From Aquimarina brevivitae (GTDB lineage Bacteria > Bacteroidota > Bacteroidia > Flavobacteriales > Flavobacteriaceae): DNA of 64,000 nt. The notes beneath the pieces were generated by a model, which did no database searches, was not told the origin of the DNA, and worked only from the letters and a program-made list of their open reading frames with translations. Positions 55,986 through 64,000 of this stretch are shown here, piece by piece; within the stretch, counting starts at the first letter, position 1, and every line of letters begins with the position of its first letter. The stretch lies in the NCBI RefSeq assembly GCF_004216895.1, contig NZ_SGXE01000005.1, positions 30,843 through 94,842 of the forward strand, given 5' to 3'. The translations under genes were made by a program, and so were the position numbers.

Positions 55986-58298
55986 TTATTCGCCTTTTAT
56001 CTTGTCCTTGAATTTATCAAATTCACCAAGTTTTTTGCGCTTAGGCCAGCTATTATTAGAAGTATCAATATCTGCTGTTTCTTGATTTGGATCTACCGTG
56101 ATCTTGGTAATCGCCTTATCCGTTGGGATAGCTCTTTTAACTTCATCATCATTTTTTCTCCAAATCTCTGCTGGATAAGTAACTGTTTCTGTAGATCCAT
56201 CTTCATAGGTATACTCAACAATCAATGGCATTACTAGCCCTCCTGGTTTTTCGAAAGTAACCTCATAGAAGTATTTTGGATTTTTCATTTCTTTTGCTTC
56301 CTGAATTGAAAAATTATCCATTAAATACTCTTTTAAGGTTTTAGTATCTTCAATGATACTGCCCTTTTTCTTCATTTCTGTATATTCCTCACTGCCTTCT
56401 TCCACCATAAATACTAATGGCCCAAAATCCTCAATTGAAGCCCCTCTTGCCGCGGCAAAGTCCTTAGCTCTTTGGTTAGGCTCTTTAGAAACAACATACT
56501 TCGTTACATCCGTAACTCCCATATCTGTATAATCTGTTGTGTAGAACCATCCTCTCCAAAACCAGTCGAGATCAACTGCAGATGCATCTTCCATGGTTCT
56601 AAAGAAATCTTCGGGTGTAGGATGCTTAAACATCCATCGCTGTGAGTAGGTTCTAAAAGAGTAGTCAAATAATTCTCGACCCATAACGGTTTCGCGAAGG
56701 ATATTCAATCCTGTAGCAGGTTTAGCATAGGCATTTGCTCCAAACTGATGTATGTTATTGGATTGTGTCATAATAGGAGACAAAAATTCTTGATTTCCGC
56801 TCATATAAGGGACAATTTTATCCGCAGGTCCTCTACGAGATGGATATTTCTTTAAGGGAGCAATAGCATCTGGATACCACTCTCCAAAATCTTGCTCTGC
56901 AACATATTGCACAAAGGTATTTAAACCTTCGTCCATCCAAGTCCATTGGCGTTCATCACTGTTTACAATCATTGGAAAAAAGTTATGACCTACCTCGTGT
57001 ATAATTACACTCATCATTCCATACTTTACTCTATCACTGTATGTACCATCCTCATTAGGACGACCATAATTCCAACAGATCATTGGATATTCCATCCCTT
57101 GATTTTTGGCGTGTACTGATATGGCCTTGTGGTATGGATAATCAAAGGTCATTCTGCTGTACGACTTTAATGTACTCGCTACTACTTTTGTTGACCAATC
57201 CTCCCATAACGGATTTCCTTCTTTAGGATACATAGAAACTGCCATCACATCCTTACCACCAACTTTAACTGCCATCATATCCCAGATAAACCTTCTAGAC
57301 GTAGCAAAACCGAAATCTCTAACCATTTCTGCTTTAAAACTCCAGGTCTTTTTATCCTTTGCAAAAGATTTTTCTTTTGCTTCCGCTTCTTTCTGGGTTA
57401 CGATTACCACAGGCTCGTCATATGATTTTTTAGCTTTTTCATAACGCTTCATCATATCTTTGGTAAACACATCCTTACGGTTCACTAGCATACCAGTTGC
57501 ATCAAGGATATGATCTGCAGGCACCGTAATATTTACGTCAAAATTACCAAAAGGAAGGGCGAACTCGCCTCTACCCCAAAATTGATGATTTTGCCATCCT
57601 TCAACATCATTATAAACTGCCATTCTTGGATAAAACTGAGCAATTACATATGCTCTGTTACCATCTTCGAACTCTTCATATCCTGATCTTCCTCTTCCAT
57701 TAACATGATCATTAATGTTATACCACCAATCAATTGAAAAAACAAACTTATTACCCGGCTGCAATGGTTTAGGCATCTCAACACGCATCATCGTTCTATT
57801 GATCGTATGTGGCAGAGCACTACCAGCTTCATCCTTAACCGCCGTAATATTAAAACCACCATCAAAGGGTTCTGCTAAATATTTTGAAACAAACTGAGAA
57901 GGCTGTGCAGCGATATCTACGCCTGATGGCTCTATCAATGGTGATTTAGAGTCCTTGGCTCTCACGTTTTGATCTAATTGAACCCATAAAAACTCTAAAA
58001 CATCAGGTGAATTATTGGTATACGTAATGGTTTCTTTACCGTAGATCTTTTTATTCTCATCATCAAGCTCAATATCCATTTTATAGTCAGCCTGCTGCTG
58101 ATAATAGGCCGGTCCCGGCGCACCAGATCCGGTTCTAAACATATTAGGTGTAGCAAACTCATCATACATCTGCTTAAACTTGTTCTCATTGGTATGACCT
58201 AACTCTCTTTCTGATTTAGCACCTTCTTGCTGTTGTGCATATCCGGTAACTCCGAATAACAAAAACGACATGGAAAACGCTATAACTATTTTCTTCAT
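55986..58298 (-). CDS. M1 family zinc metallopeptidase
   Basis: 770 aa. A signal peptide is followed by the N-terminal beta saddle and the gluzincin domain: IIHEVGHNFFP carries the HExxH zinc site and WMDEGLNTFVQ the third zinc ligand Glu. It is the Bacteroidetes secreted type, with a C-terminal half of beta-rich segments. It cleaves N-terminal residues from peptides. It lies with a DUF6702 gene and two CarboxypepD_reg-like genes in one minus-strand group. Confidence 0.93.
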   Translation of the reverse strand: MKKIVIAFSMSFLLFGVTGYAQQQEGAKSERELGHTNENKFKQMYDEFATPNMFRTGSGAPGPAYYQQQADYKMDIELDDENKKIYGKETITYTNNSPDVLEFLWVQLDQNVRAKDSKSPLIEPSGVDIAAQPSQFVSKYLAEPFDGGFNITAVKDEAGSALPHTINRTMMRVEMPKPLQPGNKFVFSIDWWYNINDHVNGRGRSGYEEFEDGNRAYVIAQFYPRMAVYNDVEGWQNHQFWGRGEFALPFGNFDVNITVPADHILDATGMLVNRKDVFTKDMMKRYEKAKKSYDEPVVIVTQKEAEAKEKSFAKDKKTWSFKAEMVRDFGFATSRRFIWDMMAVKVGGKDVMAVSMYPKEGNPLWEDWSTKVVASTLKSYSRMTFDYPYHKAISVHAKNQGMEYPMICWNYGRPNEDGTYSDRVKYGMMSVIIHEVGHNFFPMIVNSDERQWTWMDEGLNTFVQYVAEQDFGEWYPDAIAPLKKYPSRRGPADKIVPYMSGNQEFLSPIMTQSNNIHQFGANAYAKPATGLNILRETVMGRELFDYSFRTYSQRWMFKHPTPEDFFRTMEDASAVDLDWFWRGWFYTTDYTDMGVTDVTKYVVSKEPNQRAKDFAAARGASIEDFGPLVFMVEEGSEEYTEMKKKGSIIEDTKTLKEYLMDNFSIQEAKEMKNPKYFYEVTFEKPGGLVMPLIVEYTYEDGSTETVTYPAEIWRKNDDEVKRAIPTDKAITKITVDPNQETADIDTSNNSWPKRKKLGEFDKFKDKIKGE

Positions 58299-58364
58299 TT
58301 GTACTGTGATAATGTGTTATTTATAATAACTTGCAAAATAATTTTTTTTTAAAGTTTACGTGGT

Positions 58365-58877
58365 TTATTCACTAAACTTTAACATCCCAGAGCCGTTTCC
58401 ACTTTCTAACATCAAGCTTTTGCGTTGTTCTCCTTTTTTCAAATGAACGATATTCTTTTGCTCTTCAAACAGGTCGGTTAAAATCAAGTTTTTTACTGTA
58501 ATAGAATGCAACGCTTTGATATTTTTCACTTCCAGATAACAAATCATCATGTCTTCTTTATACTCCTTTCCTAAAAAAGTATAGTCCACCGGTGTTCCAT
58601 TAACTTGAAGTTCAAATTTTTGACTAAAATAGTTTTCTACATAAGCATTCACTTTTTCTGACTCCTTAACGGGACTCAACACAATGGATTCATCATATCT
58701 TACCTGGATCAAATCTTCGATATCATCAATAAAAATTCTACTAATAATCTGCAAAGATTCTTCCTCAGCATCATACTCTATCTGTGTAACACTTACATAA
58801 AACTTATGGAGTACAGTAAAAGAGGTAAATAAGGTAACTAATACTATTAAAGAACCTCCCCATCCTAATTTTTTCAT
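58365..58877 (-). CDS. DUF6702 family protein
   Basis: 170 aa. A signal anchor (about residues 8-24) is followed by LHKFYVSVTQIEYDAEEESLQIISRIFIDDIEDLI, the DUF6702 signature, and a compact beta domain. These are exported and often sit upstream of M1 peptidase genes, as here (67 bp apart). The function is unknown. Confidence 0.85.
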   Translation of the reverse strand: MKKLGWGGSLIVLVTLFTSFTVLHKFYVSVTQIEYDAEEESLQIISRIFIDDIEDLIQVRYDESIVLSPVKESEKVNAYVENYFSQKFELQVNGTPVDYTFLGKEYKEDMMICYLEVKNIKALHSITVKNLILTDLFEEQKNIVHLKKGEQRKSLMLESGNGSGMLKFSE

Positions 58878-58937
58878 ATTCGTAACGATCTTTTATTTAC
58901 AAGCATCCAAAACTATTCCAATTATTTATAATCTGAA

Positions 58938-59702
58938 TTATAATTGTTTATGTTTTTTATATGCCAAGGCTTTTTCTTCAAAAAAAAGAAGTAAATCTAA
59001 AGTGGCAGCAGGCTGCAGTAATTTTTCAAACTCTTGATCTTCTGAACTGTAATAAATAAAATCAGCGATCAGTTCCTCGGGAATCCCTAACTCTTCAATA
59101 AAAAATTGTGTGGCAAATGAAGTCCTACCCTTTTCTATTGTTTTTTCATAGCGGCTTATCGCCTTATGTTTTTTGAGCTTTTTAATTTTACCAGATATTG
59201 TATTGATAATAAAATCGACCGATAATGCACCGTTAGATGAAGCTGCAGTATAGAGTCTTCGTTCTTCGGGTGTGGGTTGTTCTATATCTCGAAAGGGAAG
59301 CCCTAGGGTCCTATTATTTACAAAAGGTTTAATTTCAACAATCTTAACATCATTTGCAATAACACCTGATAAGGTCGTAGAACTAATATTCACAACAGGT
59401 AATTGCTCTACTATGGGATCTAACAAAATTTCTTGGCTATGATTTAAATGATTTGCGTTGACCACCAAAGTCTTTACCTCATATTGAACTGAGGAAAACA
59501 CAATAGTATCACTGATACCGGCAACAATTTTAAATCGTCCTTCATCATTATTGGTTACCCCAACTTTTTTAGTATAATTCACGATATTAATTGCATATCC
59601 TTGCAAAGAATCCGCTATGATTAATCCCTCAAAAAAATCTGATTGAGCTGTACAGCACGTAGTAATCATTAAGGCGGCAACAGTGATTAAGATTTTTTGC
59701 AT
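58938..59702 (-). CDS. Carboxypeptidase-regulatory-like domain protein, copy 1
   Basis: 254 aa. Signal peptide, then a CarboxypepD_reg-like beta sandwich with GLIIADSLQGYAINIVNYTKKVGVTNNDEGRF, SDTIVFSSVQYEVKTL and ILLDPIVEQLPVVNIS. The C-terminal part is helical. It is a paralogue of the next gene upstream. Such domains are often the plug-proximal part of TonB-dependent systems, but here no barrel follows. Role unknown. Confidence 0.78.
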   Translation of the reverse strand: MQKILITVAALMITTCCTAQSDFFEGLIIADSLQGYAINIVNYTKKVGVTNNDEGRFKIVAGISDTIVFSSVQYEVKTLVVNANHLNHSQEILLDPIVEQLPVVNISSTTLSGVIANDVKIVEIKPFVNNRTLGLPFRDIEQPTPEERRLYTAASSNGALSVDFIINTISGKIKKLKKHKAISRYEKTIEKGRTSFATQFFIEELGIPEELIADFIYYSSEDQEFEKLLQPAATLDLLLFFEEKALAYKKHKQL

Positions 59703-59765
59703 TGAAATAAATATTCTTGCTATTAACTATGTGCAAAGACTGTTATTCAATACAACTATTACAAC

Positions 59766-60560
59766 TTATTGCTGCTGGCTTCTATATTGTTTACTTTGAT
59801 AAACTAAAAACTCTAACAGATCTAGCTCCCTGCCTTCGTTGAAAAAAGAAGCATCCAAGCCTCTTTCTTCTACATAAAATATAAAGTCATTAATCTCTTT
59901 TTCTTCTAAAAGCAGAACGTCGCTAAAAAATTCATTGGTATATACATTGCGCATTTTAACGTCTAGATCTTTTAGTTTTTTATCCTCATTATCTTTTCGT
60001 TTACTGAAGGCTAATTTGAAAAGGTTCACAAAGTTCAAACCATTAATCATTCGATCTTCCAAAAAGACTGTATTCTCAACAGGAGATTGAGAATCGGGTT
60101 TAAAATCATAGTTAGCATCATTAATTCTACCTCTGGTTTCATTGATCACTTCATTCAATCCACTACTACCAGCTATTTTTACCTTTTTCACATCTACTTT
60201 AACATTACCAGATAAGTCGTAGGGTCGGACAATTACTTCTTCTAAGGTATTTACCGTTTCATTTAATATAATAGATAACCGCTTGGAGTCAATAATCCCT
60301 TGATCTACCAAAACGGAAAATTTTTGAAACTGCATAGCTACTACTTCAATTCGGTCCCCTATACCCGCTACTATCTTAAACTCTCCCTTTCGATTGGTTA
60401 TCGTTCCTTTATTAGTAGCTCTATTGTAAACAACAATACCCTCTACATCTTCGTCTAATGCAGCCTTAACTACACCATTTACTGGCACACGAGTTGTGAT
60501 CTGACCGTAGCTAAAAGTGATTAGTAATGAAAAAATAAATATTAGTAAATGTTTGCCCAT
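59766..60560 (-). CDS. Carboxypeptidase-regulatory-like domain protein, copy 2
   Basis: 264 aa. Same layout as the copy downstream: signal peptide, VNGVVKAALDEDVEGIVVYNRATNKGTITNRKGEFKIVAGIGDRIEV, then a helical C-terminus ending in a FFNEGRELDLLEFL segment. KIVAGI is shared word for word with copy 1. The two genes lie 63 bp apart on one strand and arose by tandem duplication. Presumably exported and surface-linked. Confidence 0.78.
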   Translation of the reverse strand: MGKHLLIFIFSLLITFSYGQITTRVPVNGVVKAALDEDVEGIVVYNRATNKGTITNRKGEFKIVAGIGDRIEVVAMQFQKFSVLVDQGIIDSKRLSIILNETVNTLEEVIVRPYDLSGNVKVDVKKVKIAGSSGLNEVINETRGRINDANYDFKPDSQSPVENTVFLEDRMINGLNFVNLFKLAFSKRKDNEDKKLKDLDVKMRNVYTNEFFSDVLLLEEKEINDFIFYVEERGLDASFFNEGRELDLLEFLVYQSKQYRSQQQ

Positions 60561-60678
60561 TTTTTTTAAGATTAATATACTATAATTTTTAATGCTCCAT
60601 AAAGATTTCTTTATAAGAAAACGTTAAACTAACTTTACACCAAAATACAAATTCTTAAGAATCCTAATTCCCACCAAA

Positions 60679-61386
60679 ATGAAAAACTGTGTAATTGCCA
60701 GTACCTCTACACTTTACGGTCAAGAATCGTTAACATACCTCTTGGACACCATAAGTGAATTGTATATGGATTGCAAGCAAGTTCTTTTTATACCTTATGC
60801 TAGACCTGGCGGTATTTCACACGATGAGTATACCCAACGTATGCAACGTATTTTTAAAAAAATAGGTAAAAAGGTGATCGGCTCGCACACTTTTGAATCG
60901 CCAGAAAAAGCATTGCAGCAAACGGAAGGAATCTACACAGGTGGCGGTAACACTTTTCTTTTAGTAGATCAACTCTATCGCACTCATACCATGCAAGTTT
61001 TGGCGGAAGCTATTAACCAGGGCAAACCTTATCTAGGTACAAGTGCTGGTAGCAATATATGTGGACTAACAATGCAAACCACTAACGATATGCCTATCGT
61101 ATATCCTCCCAGCTTTAAAACGCTAGGTATTCTACCGTTTAATATCAATCCCCACTACCTGGATCCCAATCCCAACTCTAAACACAAAGGCGAAACTAGG
61201 GCAACAAGAATAAAAGAATTTCATACCTTAAATCCTCAGCCTGTCGTTGGACTACGAGAAGGAAGCTGGCTACGTTTAAAAAACAACTCGATTATATTAG
61301 AAGGAGAATTAACTGCTAGAGTATTTACTAAACATAAAGAGCCCTATGAGATTTCACCGAATAGTTCACTCTCAGATTTGAATTAA
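60679..61386 (+). CDS. pepE: Alpha-aspartyl dipeptidase PepE
   Basis: 235 aa, peptidase family S51. GIYTGGGNTFLLVDQL precedes the nucleophile Ser in GTSAGSNICG (about residue 123), and NPHYLD holds the catalytic His. It cleaves dipeptides with N-terminal aspartate. The glutaminase gene starts 2 bp after it, so the pair is co-transcribed and releases Asp and Glu for catabolism. Confidence 0.92.
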   Translation: MKNCVIASTSTLYGQESLTYLLDTISELYMDCKQVLFIPYARPGGISHDEYTQRMQRIFKKIGKKVIGSHTFESPEKALQQTEGIYTGGGNTFLLVDQLYRTHTMQVLAEAINQGKPYLGTSAGSNICGLTMQTTNDMPIVYPPSFKTLGILPFNINPHYLDPNPNSKHKGETRATRIKEFHTLNPQPVVGLREGSWLRLKNNSIILEGELTARVFTKHKEPYEISPNSSLSDLN

Positions 61387-61388
61387 TT

Positions 61389-62303
61389 ATGGATTATCAT
61401 TTAATACTCCAAACCATAAAAAACGAAATTCAATCCTTAGCCTCTACTGGGACAGTGGCAACCTATATTCCAGAGCTTGCCAAAGTTCCTCCTAATAAAT
61501 TTGGCATGCATATCAATTGTATGTCAAATGGAACGCATAGCTTTGGCGATAGTGACGAACGCTTTTCGATTCAAAGTATTTCCAAGGTGTTTTCTTTGAC
61601 CCTTGCGATGACGCTAATGGGCGATGAACTTTTTGACCGTGTGGATGTAGAACCCTCAGGCGATCCATTTAACTCCTTATTTCAGCTTGAACATGAAGAG
61701 GGTATTCCAAGAAATCCTTTCATCAATGCTGGAGCTTTGGTGATCTCAGATATTTTAATCTCAAAATTGAAACATCCTAAAAAAGAGTTCTTAGCCTTTG
61801 TAAGAAAACTAGCTAAGGACAAAAGCATTACCATTGACCAAAATGTATTTGATTCGGAGCTAGAGCATATTTATAGAAATGCAGCGCTGATAAACCTGAT
61901 GAAGTCTTTTGGAAATATTGAAAATGACATTGAAGAGGTTTTAGATCTATATGTCTACCAATGCGCTATAGCCATGAGCTGTGCTGAACTCTCTAAAGCC
62001 TTTGAAATATATGCCAACTCGGGTAGCTTTTTTAATTCTGAAGAACAACTCATTACTTCAAGAAAAACAAAAAGAATTAATGCCATTATGCAAACCTGTG
62101 GTTTTTATGATGAAGCTGGTGAATTTAGCTTTAGAGTAGGCCTGCCAGGTAAGAGTGGTGTTGGTGGCGGCATTGTTGCGGTACATCCGGGTCAATATAC
62201 GGTAGCTGTATGGAGTCCACCATTGAATCCTAGAGGTAACTCGGAACTGGGAATGTATGCGTTGGAACGGCTTACAACACTTACAGGGTTATCGATATTT
62301 TGA
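61389..62303 (+). CDS. glsA: Glutaminase A
   Basis: 304 aa, as usual for the beta-lactamase-fold glutaminases. The catalytic SxxK is in FSIQSISKVFSLTL, EPSGDPFNS and NPFINAGALV bind substrate, and GKSGVGGGIVAVHPGQ lies late. It turns glutamine into glutamate and ammonia. It follows pepE by 2 bp with no own promoter visible. Confidence 0.95.
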   Translation: MDYHLILQTIKNEIQSLASTGTVATYIPELAKVPPNKFGMHINCMSNGTHSFGDSDERFSIQSISKVFSLTLAMTLMGDELFDRVDVEPSGDPFNSLFQLEHEEGIPRNPFINAGALVISDILISKLKHPKKEFLAFVRKLAKDKSITIDQNVFDSELEHIYRNAALINLMKSFGNIENDIEEVLDLYVYQCAIAMSCAELSKAFEIYANSGSFFNSEEQLITSRKTKRINAIMQTCGFYDEAGEFSFRVGLPGKSGVGGGIVAVHPGQYTVAVWSPPLNPRGNSELGMYALERLTTLTGLSIF

Positions 62304-62417
62304 TCTTTCTTAAAAACCAATATTTAATATTTATCGTACATATGGATAAATACTAAAGGTAAAAGTGTTAAAGTAATTAGAAAATAATAAGTCCACCAGT
62401 TGTGATGAACTGTTACT

Positions 62418-62765
62418 GAGCGGAAGAAAGGTTTCACCTCGACTGCGCTCGGTACAGGCTTCTCACCCGGTATATGCATTGAAATAAAATTTCTAGAAAC
62501 AAAAAAACCCATCAGTATAGATGAGCTTTTATTGAGTGGGAAACCGGGTTCACCTCGACTATGCTCGGTACAGGCTTCTCACCCGGTATATGCATTGAAA
62601 TAAAATTTCTAGAAACAAAAAAACCCATCAGTATAGATGAGCTTTTATTGAGCGGGAGACCGGGTTCACCTCGACTACGCTCGGTACAGGCTTCTCACCC
62701 GGTATATGCATTGAAATAAAATTTCTAGAAACAAAAAAACCCATCGGCACCGATAAGTTTTTGTA
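62418..62765 (-). repeat. Three tandem 116-bp repeats carrying tRNA-Gly 3'-end fragments
   Basis: Three direct copies begin at 62418, 62534 and 62650, exactly 116 bp apart, and the next step (62766) falls on the 3' end of the tRNA-Gly gene. Each unit starts with a copy of that end (GAGCGGGAGACCGGGTTC, worn in the outer copies), then a palindromic CCTCGACTNNGCTCGG block closed by ACCGGGT / ACCCGGT, a near-identical spacer and, on the minus strand, a short hairpin with T7, i.e. a terminator. Open frames here are by-products of the repeat. This looks like successive duplication of the tRNA 3' end with its terminator. Confidence 0.85.
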
Positions 62766-62766
62766 G

Positions 62767-62839
62767 AGCGGGAGACCGGGTTCGAACCGGCGACATTCAG
62801 CTTGGAAGGCTGACGCTCTACCAACTGAGCTACTCCCGC
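62767..62839 (-). tRNA. tRNA-Gly (anticodon UCC)
   Basis: The minus strand folds as a full cloverleaf of 73 nt: acceptor GCGGGAG / CTCCCGC, D-arm with AGCTCAGTTGGTAGAGC, anticodon stem TCAGC / GCTGA with loop CTTCCAA giving anticodon TCC, and T-arm CCGG-TTCGAAC-CCGG. No CCA is encoded. The gene is single, followed on the minus strand by a small T-tailed hairpin and the 116-bp repeats. Confidence 0.97.
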
Positions 62840-62994
62840 TTTTGTGGTAGGAGGACAAAAATAAATCATTTAATTGAATTACAAAATTAAAAGACCTAAA
62901 AAAATAAATGCTTTTTTACGGAAAAACCGTAGTCTAAAAACAAGAAAAACAGTTTTTTATCGCAGTAAAAGAGTGTTTTATCGATTATATTTAG

Positions 62995-63002
62995 TACATT
63001 TG
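62995..63002 (+). promoter_or_regulatory. -7 box of the adhesin gene
   Basis: TACATTTG matches TAnnTTTG. A start site about 7 bp later would leave a leader of roughly 90 nt before the ATG at 63101. No other gene is visible between the tRNA and this point. Confidence 0.5.
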
Positions 63003-63100
63003 TTAACAATTTACCAAAAATTAGTTTCTTTGGTAAGTTTTTTATTATAAGAGATATAGAAATTTAAAATATATTGTTGCCCTAAAATAATAACCTGCTT

Positions 63101-64000
63101 ATGAAAATAAAAATTACTCTACTTGTATTTTTATTATTAGGAATATCTCACGCCTTTGCGCAAGTAAAGATTGGTGACGATCCCAATAGTATTGACGCTG
63201 CTTCTTTGTTAGAGCTGCAAAGTGCGGATAAAGTATTTGTATTAACTCGAGTTACGAATACACAGATGAATGCAATAACTCCACTAGCTGGAGCTATGGC
63301 ATACAACACAGAGCAAAACTGTGTATTTCAATATGATGGCACTGCTTGGCAATCGCTTTGTGGCTCCGGTAACACTAACGAAACCTTAACTTTTGTCGTA
63401 GATAATAATGATGGTTCTTTTAGTTACACCAACGAGGACAATGTGGTTGTCACCATCAATAAAGCCCAGTTGACTAATAACGGTGATGGCACCTACACTT
63501 TTGACAATGGGAATACCACCTCGGGCCCTATCACTTTTGTAGGAACCGATAACCAAACCGTAGACCAGTTTGCCTTTGACAATACAACTAATCAGTTATC
63601 TATATCCTTAGAAAACGATGCAGTTGCTCCGCTTAGCGTAGACTTATCTGCACTACAGGACGGAACAGGTACTGATGACCAGAACCTTACTAGCGCAACT
63701 ATCGATGCTAGCAATATATTAACTATAGCTATCGAAAACGGTGATCCAGTAACTGTAGACCTATCTGCATTCTTAGATGATACCGACGATCAAAACCTTA
63801 CTAGCGCAACTGTAGATGCTAGTAATATACTCACTATCGCTATACAAGATGGTGACCCGGTAACAGTTGACCTATCTGCATTCTTAGACAATACAGATGA
63901 TCAGACCGTAGACCAGTTTGCCTTTGACAATACAACTAATCAGTTATCTATATCCTTAGAAAACGATGCAGTTGCTCCGCTTAGCGTAGACTTATCTGCA
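63101..64000 (+). CDS. Repetitive secreted adhesin-like protein, N-terminal part
   Basis: The first 300 codons, open to the window edge. A signal peptide (MKIKITLLVFLLLGISHAFA) leads into QVKIGDDPNSIDAASLLELQSADKVF, a start typical of Bacteroidetes tail-fibre-like and surface proteins, and a globular YDGTAWQSLCG segment. Then come Asn/Asp/Thr-rich beta repeats of the type DDQNLTSATxDASNILTIAI and DQTVDQFAFDNTTNQLSISL. A 96-bp DNA block at 63557-63652 recurs without change at 63905-64000. Probably a large cell-surface protein; its length and C-terminal sorting domain are not visible. Confidence 0.85.
   Translation, partial: MKIKITLLVFLLLGISHAFAQVKIGDDPNSIDAASLLELQSADKVFVLTRVTNTQMNAITPLAGAMAYNTEQNCVFQYDGTAWQSLCGSGNTNETLTFVVDNNDGSFSYTNEDNVVVTINKAQLTNNGDGTYTFDNGNTTSGPITFVGTDNQTVDQFAFDNTTNQLSISLENDAVAPLSVDLSALQDGTGTDDQNLTSATIDASNILTIAIENGDPVTVDLSAFLDDTDDQNLTSATVDASNILTIAIQDGDPVTVDLSAFLDNTDDQTVDQFAFDNTTNQLSISLENDAVAPLSVDLSA

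Noticed and set aside
62324..62869. Several 60-76-codon minus-strand frames across the tRNA and its repeats
   Set aside because: They repeat the same peptide because the DNA repeats, and one of them reads through the tRNA gene. They are by-products of the 116-bp array, not genes.

Overview
This window is AT-rich chromosomal DNA from a Bacteroidota bacterium, almost certainly of the family Flavobacteriaceae (an Aquimarina-like genus is possible, but I cannot fix it). The evidence is a fused SecDF, the kynurenine genes kmo and kynU, flavobacterial families (DUF6588, DUF6702, DUF2911, CarboxypepD_reg-like lipoproteins), many lipoprotein signal peptides, Bacteroidetes-type -7 boxes (TAnnTTTG) placed close to start codons, and few strong Shine-Dalgarno sites. 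I see no prophage, IS element or CRISPR array.

Layout. 1-5.0 kb is the end of a surface-polysaccharide locus: glycosyltransferase fragment, Wzx-type flippase, DegT/WecE-type aminotransferase, a second glycosyltransferase and a FemAB/GNAT-like protein. 5.2-8.2 kb holds typA and kdsA, separated by a GC-rich dispersed element. 8.2-10.6 kb holds small secreted or membrane proteins of unknown role, two with cysteine-rich N-termini. 10.6-14.4 kb is a regulated membrane module: a membrane protein and a winged-helix regulator, then Coq4-like, small membrane, DUF1361 and CreD genes. Both transcription units start at the same operator-like palindrome. 14.7-20.7 kb is a Sec region: secDF, a stand-alone lipoprotein made only of the SecD periplasmic P1 domain, and an unknown anchored protein between them. 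20.8-30.1 kb is mostly housekeeping (mdh, gyrB, asnB, queE) plus DUF6588, DUF2911 and RidA-like proteins. The 1.2 kb gap before queE holds three tandem, divergent copies of a 32-codon gene that I could not assign to any family.

30.2-41.7 kb runs mostly on the plus strand: HerA-like ATPase, cupin, hydrolase, RluF, VOC, sterol-desaturase-like and aldehyde dehydrogenase, then kmo and a methyltransferase on the minus strand, then an ene-reductase and a flavin reductase. 41.8-48.7 kb is a redox block: a cNMP-domain histidine kinase with a receiver/thioredoxin-reductase-like fusion, and two flavin amine oxidases. 48.8-51.6 kb holds a double-glycine-leader Cys peptide and lipoproteins. 51.7-62.3 kb holds kynU, an O-methyltransferase, a subtilase, a TatA-type protein, an M1 aminopeptidase with surface-type neighbours, pepE and glsA. 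The window closes with tRNA-Gly(UCC) followed by three 116-bp tandem repeats carrying tRNA 3'-end fragments, and the first 300 codons of a repetitive secreted adhesin.

How the genes fit together. Kmo and KynU are two steps of tryptophan breakdown towards 3-hydroxyanthranilate; the amine oxidases, PepE, M1 peptidase, subtilase and glutaminase suit a peptide- and amino-acid-using marine heterotroph. The best candidates for something undescribed are the 32-aa microprotein cluster (27788-28694), the stand-alone SecD P1 lipoprotein (19807-20736), the shared-operator Coq4-like/CreD module (10640-14433) and the tRNA-derived repeat array (62418-62839).
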